NCBI RefSeq assembly: GCF_042453785.1
Contig: NC_091661.1
Span: forward strand, 30,557,501 to 30,621,500
Source of the DNA: Malus domestica
Taxonomy: Eukaryota; Streptophyta; Magnoliopsida; Rosales; Rosaceae
DNA length: 64,000 nucleotides
Reading direction: 5' to 3'
Below the pieces are notes generated by a model, which had not been told where the DNA came from, searched no databases, and worked only from the letters and a program-made list of their open reading frames with translations. Of the stretch, positions 57,295 to 64,000 are shown piece after piece; position 1 is the stretch's first letter; each line of letters starts with the position of its first letter. Both the position numbers and the translations under genes were made by a program.

Positions 57295-59114
57295 TGAAGG
57301 AATTATTTTGTAAAACATGTTCATTTGAGCAACATCATATAGCATGCAATTAACAATTAAAGGCGGAATCATGCTTGTATGTACTCAAAAACAAAACATG
57401 ACCATGAAATTCAAAGCCTAGTAGATTGGTGAACCAATAATCAACTCAAAACAAAGTGAGTTGAAATTACTACCTTTGTAGATTCCTCTTTGCATAAGCA
57501 AAGGCTAATCACCCAAAGAGATAAGGGCCTTCATTCCTTGCTTCTTAGATCCATGGATTTGGATGGAAGAATAGGTTCTCCAAGTTCCCAAAATTGAGAA
57601 CCTCTAATTCTCGACACCAAGGTTCGATTGTAGAAGAAATGAGTGACCTTGGAGTAGTAGGATTGCTAGATGTACCCTCCAAGGTGTTGGCCTCTTTAGA
57701 GAGAAATGGAGAGACAATTCTCACCAATTTTCCCCCAAAATAAACCCATTTTTCACTTAATGAATATTTAGTTATAAAATCATTTATATAGTCACTTCTT
57801 TAAGTGACCTAAACAACCAAAACCCTAATTCATTTCATCATGGCTGGCCATTTAGGGGATTTTGGGCTTTTGGGCTTTAATGAATCTTCATTCATTAAAT
57901 TGTCATACAACTTAAGTTAATGGGCTTGACGTTCGAAGTCCATTGGGCCTTAAGGTCCAAAACTATCCCGAGGTCATTTAACGAACTTATTCGTTTGATT
58001 AATTAACATATTAATTAATCCTTGCCATAAATAAATGATTAAACCATTTAATCATTCTTACTCATTTCCGTTTAATCTCCAATCTCCACCTCTTTCGGTG
58101 TGCGATCCATTAGGTTCCTTTTAGCGAGGTAGTGGGCGATTAAAACCATTTTACATCGATTGTGAATTGAAACTATTTTCAATTCTCCCTTTAGTGATTA
58201 TACACGTTTAGGGCTTCCACAAACCATGGTTGACGCCTAGCAGCATGTCATGGTTACCCAAGCTAATCAGAAGAGGTTAGAGAACCTATTCAGTTCGAGA
58301 TTACAAATGCAATACGGTCCTTCTCTAATCTAATACTCTTGACCACATTGTTTGGTTTGATAGTTTATTTTCTCATGTCTACTATCCAATGTGTGTCTTG
58401 TGCTTATATGATTACCTTGAATGTGATTAGGAACGCATTCCCAAATCTCATTCATACTCTGGCCAGAGATTCAAATCATATCAGAGAGTATTCTCTCTCA
58501 AACGGTTTGAAGGTTAGAGATCCCTTGTTGCGCATTCACTTGTCTCCATAGCTAAGCGGCTTGACCCCAACGATGCCGTGGACACCCTCCTGATGGAGTG
58601 ACTTTGACATAATCAAAGATCAAGGTCTTAACCACAAGACAACTATGATGCCTCAGGTCAAAGGACTAATTTGCATTATCCCAACCATGAGTTCTCATGT
58701 GACATGGAATATGAGAACTCTTCGTTGATCGCGTTCAGTGAACTCATTCTCTATTGAGCACCTACCGCACTTGTCTTGATGTCACACACACCAATGATTC
58801 GAGACTAATCACTCTCCCTGAGAGAAGACATAGTACGTACTGATCTTAACGGACTGTCAACGCCCAATTGGCAATCCTATGATCAGGAACGTTTAGGATG
58901 TGTCTACGAAAGAATGGTCTCATGAATCTAACTTCATTAGATTACATTCTCCCAATCACATATTCCTTGGACTTTATCGTTTAAGCATATAACATTTATA
59001 TGAGACGGCTCAAACAATAATGTATGCCCTTTATATGTAAAACTAGATTAGTTTAACATGTGAAATGTCCGTAAAGTATCATCACATGATTGGCTTTAGG
59101 GCACATTTCCAACA
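57295..59114 (-). repeat. 5' LTR of the copia-like element
   Basis: 1820 bp, the partner of 49484-51303. Confidence 0.95.
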
Positions 59115-59244
59115 CCTTTACCCTCTCTTCGATTTTTAAGAAAGTAGTCATGTTGGGAGTCTGGCTCTCGAGATTCGGAGGACGGTGCCTCTTCGATTTT
59201 GGAGCAAGCAATCTTATTGGGAGTGTTTTCTCGAATGTGAGTAA

Positions 59245-59735
59245 AGGTTGGGCATGTTTGCTAGTCTACCTTGCCACGAAGCACAGAGGTTGACACACAG
59301 GGACTTTCCAATTATCCAGCAGTGGTACTGTTCCTTTACCCTTGTGGGTAATAATATGGTAGCTAGACCTTCAAAATTTATGGGTCTAAACTTTGTTAGT
59401 GCTGTTTCTTTGCTATTCTTTTACCCTTCTTGGTCAGAGCGATGTAGTGGGAGCTGCAAGCTTCACGTGCTCAACTTTGGCAGAGAACTTTGGCAAAGTT
59501 ATCTGTGGTACCCATGAGCTATTGTTGCGTGTGAGAAGTGGGTGATTGAACAGTAAGATTCATGTGTTTTCTACTTCCCTAGAAGTCTTCGACAGAATGC
59601 CCATAATTTCTGCAAAGCTGAGTGTGCGTGTGACGGGTGCTGACAAGGCTGGAAAAGTAGGTGCCTCTTCGATTTCTGAGATCGGCCCTCGTGGTCTCTG
59701 GGGAGCCCAGCTTTTGAGAAAACGAGCGCCTCTTC
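59245..59735. repeat. Large block repeat, copy 2
   Basis: Near-identical to 48690-49180. This copy runs into the 65 bp array directly upstream of the coiled-coil ORF. Confidence 0.85.
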
Positions 59736-59900
59736 GATTTCTGAGATCGACCTTCGTGGTCTTTGAGCAGCCCAACTTTTGAGAAAGCAAACGCCTCTTC
59801 GATTTCTGAGATCAACCCTCGTGATCTCTAAGCAGCCCAGCTTTTGAGAAAGCAAACGCCTCTTCGATTTCTGAGCAGGCGCCTCTTCGATTTCCGAAGC
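59660..59900. repeat. 65 bp minisatellite upstream of the coiled-coil ORF
   Basis: 'gcctcttcgatttctgag' recurs at 59663, 59728, 59793 and 59858, spaced exactly 65 bp, then once more at a shorter spacing. Units also share 'gcccagcttttgagaaa'. The array stops about 140 bp before the start codon. Confidence 0.9.
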
Positions 59901-60036
59901 TCCGTCGAGTGCAGATTTTTATAGAGGCTGACATTAAGTTCCAAAGCACACTTGAATCTCCACCAGTAGAAGCTTCATTCTTGCACTTCTAAGATCTTGA
60001 TTTGTCCGACCTCTTCTCTCTTCAACACCTTTGAAA

Positions 60037-60711
60037 ATGTCTGGCCCCTCCGACCGTCGTTTTGACTTGAACCTTGTTGAAGAGGCAGCCCCGCCTTCTC
60101 CAGACAACATATGGCGCCCATCATTCGTCTCCCCTACTGGTCCTCTTACCGTTGGGGATTCCGTGATGAAGAATGATATGACCGCTGCGGTGGTGGCCAG
60201 GAACCTTCTCACTCCCAAAGATAACAGACTACTTTCCAAACGGTCTGATGAGTTAGCTGTTAAGGATTCGCTGGCTCTCAGTGTTCAGTGTGCAGGTTCT
60301 GTGTCTAATATGGCCCAACGCCTATTTGCTCGAACCCGCCAAGTTGAATCCTTGGCGGCTGAAGTGATGAGTCTCAAACAGGAGATTAGAGGGCTCAAGC
60401 ATGAGAATAAACAGTTGCACCGGCTCGCACATGACTATGCTACAAACATGAAGAGGAAGCTTGACCAGATGAAGGAAACTGATGGTCAGGTTTTACTTGA
60501 TCATCAGAGATTTGTGGGTTTGTTCCAAAGGCATTTATTGCCTTCGTCTTCTGGGGCTGTACCGCGTAATGAAGCTCCGAATGATCAACCTCTGATGCCT
60601 CCTCCTTCTAGGGTTCTGTCCAGTACTGAGGCTCCAAATGATCCCCCTCCGGTGCCTTCTCTTTCTGGGGCTCTACCGACTGCTGAGACTTCTCCTAAGC
60701 AACCTTTGTGA
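60037..60711 (+). CDS. 224-residue coiled-coil protein of a repetitive element
   Basis: Intact frame starting ATG at 60037 (MSGPSDRRFDLNLVEEAAPP). The N-terminal ~90 residues are acidic/polar with no motif I can name. Residues about 100-165 (VESLAAEVMSLKQEIRGLK... MKRKLDQMKETD) form a heptad-rich coiled coil. The tail is a proline-rich stretch of about 22 residues repeated three times (EAPNDQPLMPPPS, EAPNDPPPVPSLS, ...). I recall near-identical predicted proteins in Rosaceae genomes, which implies a repetitive element rather than a single host gene. A TATA-like box at about 59916 and AATAAA at 60778-60783 frame it as a compact gene. It could be a structural or DNA-binding protein of a mobile element. 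No function is assigned. Confidence 0.7.
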   Translation: MSGPSDRRFDLNLVEEAAPPSPDNIWRPSFVSPTGPLTVGDSVMKNDMTAAVVARNLLTPKDNRLLSKRSDELAVKDSLALSVQCAGSVSNMAQRLFARTRQVESLAAEVMSLKQEIRGLKHENKQLHRLAHDYATNMKRKLDQMKETDGQVLLDHQRFVGLFQRHLLPSSSGAVPRNEAPNDQPLMPPPSRVLSSTEAPNDPPPVPSLSGALPTAETSPKQPL

Positions 60712-60972
60712 AGGCTCCGTCTTGTGTGTTTATTTTGACTCATGTATATGTACATATTTGTAGCTGATCGGGGATATCAATAAATAAGCTTTCCTTCATT
60801 TCAACGTATTGTGTTAAATACACCAAAGTCTTCTTCGCTAAGTTCTTTGAATTTTCTTTTGTTGAAGCTTGTATGTTGAAGCTTTCTGAGTGGAGCATGT
60901 AGGTTGGGGTAGTGTTCCCTTAATTTCCCGAGTGAGGAAAACTTCTCGATTGAAGACTTGGAAAATCCAAGT

Positions 60973-61128
60973 CACTGAGTGGGATCGGCTATATGAATCT
61001 TAGAACGCCATTGTGCTCGATCCTGTGTCATGTCCTCCGTTAGATCCAAGTACTCTAAGTCTTTTCTTAGAGTCTCTTCCAAAGTTTTCCTAGGTCTTCC
61101 TCTACCCCTTCGGCCCTGAACCTCTGAA
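60973..61128 (-). pseudogene. Second copy of the LINE 3' coding end
   Basis: Encodes RGRGRPRKTLEETLRKDLEYLDLTEDMTQ up to HIADP, duplicating 46290-46440, but without the TTG tail. It joins endonuclease sequence directly at about 61128. Confidence 0.8.
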
Positions 61129-61943
61129 AACCTCCATAGTTGCCTGTCTCCCTGCCCACGTGTCCATTTAAATCTCCTCCTATAAATAACTTCTCCGTCT
61201 GAGCAATTCCTTGCACCAAGTCTCCAAGATCTTCCCAAAATTTCTCCTTCGAACTCGTATCCAACCCTACTTGAGGTGCGTACGCACTAATCACATTGAT
61301 AAGTTCTTGTCCTATTACAATCTTGATTGCCATGATTCTATCTCCTACCCTCTTGACATCTACAACATCTTGTACCAAGGTCTTGTCCACGATGATGCCA
61401 ACACCGTTTCTCGTTCTATTTGTGCCCGAATACCAAAGTTTAAACCCTGAGTTTTCTAGATCCTTTGCCTTACTACCAACCCACTTAGTTTCTTGTAGGC
61501 ACATAATATTTATCCTTCTCCTCACCATAACTTCCACTACTTCCATAGATTTTCCCGTTAAGGTTCCTATATTCCACGTTCCTAAACGCATTTTGCTCTC
61601 TTGAACTCTACCCTTCTGTCCTAGCTTCTTCACCCTCCCCCGTCTAATAGGATCAAAGTACTTCTTTTGTGTGTCCCGGGTAAAGTTGATAGGAGCATAT
61701 GCTCCCAAACAACTTTGAGTGGAGTCGTCCGAAAAGAAGTTTCTATGGCCCCCTTGCTCATTTAACACTGCATCCGGGTGCCGATGGAGATGCAGCGACC
61801 CTTGCTCACTTATCACTGTGCTCAGGCCACACAGCGCGCCACTTACGGGTGACGCCCTAGCTTTAGCGCGATTTTGTTCTGGATTCATTTTCATAAGGAT
61901 TCGACGTGATCATGGAGTGCCGGCTGTCGACTACCTGACGCCC
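61129..61943 (-). pseudogene. RTE LINE endonuclease domain
   Basis: The minus strand encodes a leader (MKMNPEQNRAKARAS...) then an AP-like endonuclease: LRLGTWNIGTLTGKS-type start, CLQETKW with the catalytic Glu, GVGIIVD, VISAYAPQVG and GGDLNGHVGRE. This is the 5' half of a plant RTE LINE ORF. The frame is open to the abnormal junction at 61128, where the RT should follow. The 5' border coincides with the 15 bp repeat at 61944. Confidence 0.9.
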
Positions 61944-62040
61944 ACATGGACAAAAATAATTTATGTAAAAAAAAATTATACAAAATAATGGTTGTATTTT
62001 TTTCTTTCCATAGAAAATAATTTACCTATCTATATGTTAG

Positions 62041-63230
62041 TGTTTGGGCCAAAAATATTTGTTTTGGCCGAGTTTAGAATTGTTCTCAGCCCGGTGCTAG
62101 TTGGGCTGAGTGTAGAATTGTTCTCGACCCAGAGGCCGTGTTTAGGTGTCATTAAGATGTATTTAGCTCATGGGCCGCGTTGTCGAAGCTGGCCATATCC
62201 CATCGGGAACCTGTGGGATGTGGGTGATGCCTATTACGAGAAGGAGTTTCGGCAGGATATGGATGTTAGAGTTTGAAATTGAATGCGGCCTGATAATGAG
62301 TTAAGTTCAAAGTCCTAGTATGAGTAAGACTGGCTGAGATAAGGTTGAATCGGGGAAAGAAGTTCTAATCCGAGAATGATTGTGATTCGATACAGGTTGG
62401 CTACTATAAATAGGGAGGGAGGACATCGAACAAAGCCTCTCAAATTCAACACACAAATTGCCCTGCGTAAACCCTCGCTCTACGCGAAACCTCTCAACAA
62501 CCTTGAGATTTTTATTTTTCTTTTTGGCCAACACATCTTCAGTTTGGATAAATAGCCCTGTGAAGGCAATCGGCGAGCATCTTCATTTTGGATAAACAGT
62601 ACTGTTGTCGTAGAATCAGCCGACCACGAAGCACCTTCAGTTTGGATAAACAACACTGCGACGAGACCGACTGGTTATCTTTCCAAGTCTCGTCCAAGAA
62701 GGATTTTTCGAATCCTTATTGGCAGAGGTCATCTCATTAGCCTTCTCGGCAAAGTGAGGTGTTTCGAATTACTGGGCTCGGCGCATTGAATGCCAAGTTA
62801 TTTTATGATTGGATACTCTCAAGTAGGCTTTAGAGTTCGGCATTCTGACGGCTGAACCACTTTCACAATCAAGACGTACATTTGTTTTGTGTATTTGTGT
62901 CCCTATACTCTGGTGTTGATTCGGCGTGCTTATACTCTCACGAACATAATCACCATGACTGAATCAGGCGCCGACGATTTGTGAACTTCGCAGAACTAGT
63001 AGCCTTGTCTTCAGGTTTTAGAATCTAAAGGCCGAGGCATGTTCCTTCCTCGGCCGCAGTCGCAAGATCAAGAAGTCAGCAGCGCACCCAACGCAACATC
63101 AACAAATTTTACTCCTCGGTCGAACTTGGCCGACGAGTTAGCATGCCTCACATACAACTGAAAGACGTAGTTAGCTTATTAGTTACTTGGCATGTGCGCC
63201 ACGTAGGCTTGGTAGTTTTTAGGGTCAACA
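62041..63230 (+). mobile_element. Solo LTR
   Basis: A 1190 bp segment starting TGTTTGGGCC and ending AGGGTCAACA, flanked by GTTAG (62036-62040, 63231-63235). No coding. TATA-like CTATAAATAG at about 62402 suggests the LTR promoter and plus orientation. Family not determined. Confidence 0.8.
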
Positions 63231-63235
63231 GTTAG

Positions 63236-64000
63236 TACCCACTTAGAATAGAAATCCTGTAAAAATAATTTACTTACTCCATAGGTGTGATATTGTAAAG
63301 AAAAAATGTATATGATTACTTTGGATATTATAAGTAATAATATGACAGTATTATTTGTATAGGTAAATTAATAAGTAGATTGGTAAATTAGTATGTACTA
63401 CAAAAATGCAAATAAATTAGCTTGTAACAAAATAATGTATGTAAATTAGTGATTTTTTTAAAAATATAGGTAAATAGTTTGTATCAAAAGAATGTAGGTC
63501 AATTAGTTTGTATCAAAAGAATGTAGGTAAAATAGTTAATTTTAAAAATATAGGTAAATAGTTTGTAATACGTGGTTTTAAAACAAGAGCTCAATTGCTC
63601 ATTGCTAGCATAATTGAAGGTGAGTAATAATAATATTTATTGACATATTTAGGTCATTGTTGTGCCATATGTTGTAAATATTTTATAAGGATATGTCATC
63701 TATTTGCCAACATGGCAGACTATTTGAATTTTGGATTTTATTTGGATGTTTAATATGATGTGGGTTTTTGTCTAGACAATATTAGTTATAATGGCCTATA
63801 TCTAAACAACCCTTTGTTCTATGATCTTGAGTTCAAGGCAGGAAGCTAGCAACAACACGAATAATTCCTTGGTTGAAAGCTTTGAGATGACGGGTGTCAT
63901 TTAACTGTGGTCATAGGTGAACTGAAATGCCTTCAGCCTTTTCAGACCTTACTGGGGATTAGTCATATCCTTTGAGGTATAAGATACCTCAGGCTTCGGC
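63236..64000. other. AT-rich end region with short tandem repeat
   Basis: No gene is seen. A unit of about 28 bp ('agtttgtatcaaaagaatgt') is repeated twice at 63476-63533 with degenerate neighbours. The last 200 bp are unassigned. Confidence 0.5.

Larger units (their letters stand above)
49484..59114 (-). mobile_element. Copia-like LTR retrotransposon, very young, interior decayed
   Basis: A 9631 bp element flanked by CCTTT (49479-49483 and 59115-59119). LTRs of 1820 bp read TGTTGGAAATGTGCCC...TTCCTTCA on the minus strand and differ at about one site, so the insertion is very recent. A primer site AGTGGTATCAAAGCC (initiator Met tRNA type) follows the 5' LTR near 57280-57294, and the tract AAGTGGGAGAT precedes the 3' LTR. 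The 6 kb interior is heavily broken, with no long frame. Short minus-strand patches near 54.2-54.4 kb (gag zinc-knuckle context) and 53.5-53.7 kb (integrase N-terminal context) suggest Ty1/copia. It is probably non-autonomous. Confidence 0.85.
46896..60972 (+). mobile_element. Repeat-rich unit carrying a coiled-coil ORF, split by a copia-like element
   Basis: Sequence between the LINE halves, excluding the copia-like element 49484-59114, totals about 4.4 kb. Left: about 1.3 kb with two exon-intron-like modules (47360-47470, 47795-47930), each ending in a strong acceptor-like 'cttgcag' and followed by 'gatatgrgatac'. Middle: 64-65 bp minisatellite arrays and a ~490 bp block present twice (48690-49180, 59245-59735). 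Right: TATA-like ttttata (59916), a 224-aa ORF and an AATAAA-type signal near 60780. I could not define termini or a target duplication. The type of element is unknown. Confidence 0.55.
46238..61958 (-). mobile_element. RTE-type LINE, split by nested insertions
   Basis: The exact 15 bp repeat ACATGGACAAAAATA lies at 46238-46252 and 61944-61958. The LINE tail, (TTG)n on the minus strand, begins at 46253, and the LINE 5' end abuts the other repeat at 61943, so the repeat is best read as the target duplication of one insertion. The 5' part (61129-61943) codes the AP-type endonuclease and the 3' part (46253-46895) the end of the RT ORF. Between them lie a 4.4 kb repeat-rich unit and a 9.6 kb copia-like element. 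The middle of the RT is missing. A second copy of the LINE 3' end sits at 60973-61128. Confidence 0.7.

Overview
The window is nuclear DNA of a flowering plant. Host genes have introns with GT-AG borders, intergenic DNA is AT-rich and crowded with transposable elements, and the genes include a class III (GH18) chitinase family, a plant homologue of the replication factor Treslin/TICRR, a plastid-targeted protein of cyanobacterial origin and an ABCC transporter. The style of the repeats, including a high-copy element encoding a 224-residue coiled-coil protein, suggests Rosaceae, probably the apple/pear tribe. That assignment comes from recognition, not from a database search.

Left third (1-33.8 kb): a block made of a chitinase gene, about 1.95 kb of shared 5' flank and a Treslin gene, all on the minus strand, is present three times. 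The chitinases are copy A (cut by the window edge), B (297 aa, intact) and C (298 aa, intact), plus an older C-terminal relic. Treslin copy 1 lost most of exon 1. Copy 2 lost its 5' end and carries a chromodomain LTR retrotransposon. Copy 3 (three exons, 1002 aa) looks intact. Each block carries different later insertions: a 2.45 kb LTR-like element in block 1, a complete-looking 4.44 kb PIF/Harbinger transposon in block 2 and a Mutator-type MITE in block 3. The sister blocks therefore serve as empty-site controls.

Middle (34-43.4 kb): two ordinary host genes converge. One is a two-exon plastid DUF3143-type gene on the plus strand. The other is an eleven-exon ABCC-type transporter on the minus strand (1480 aa, ABCC10-like) with a GA-rich leader.

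Right third (43.4-64 kb): I see no host gene. It holds foldback and inverted-repeat MITEs, a 514 bp TRIM, and a 15.7 kb nest bounded by an exact 15 bp repeat. The nest reads as an RTE-type LINE (endonuclease on the right, RT end and TTG tail on the left) torn open by a repeat-rich unit with a 224-aa coiled-coil ORF. That unit was in turn split by a 9.6 kb copia-like element whose two 1820 bp LTRs are almost identical although its interior is heavily decayed. A 1.19 kb solo LTR follows.

The host genes do not form a pathway. Chitinase is a secreted defence enzyme, Treslin acts in origin firing, the DUF3143 protein is plastidial and ABCC is a membrane transporter. The main interest is structural: a triplicated gene pair with datable insertions, an autonomous-looking Harbinger element with two different subterminal motif arrays, and the nested complex around the coiled-coil ORF.
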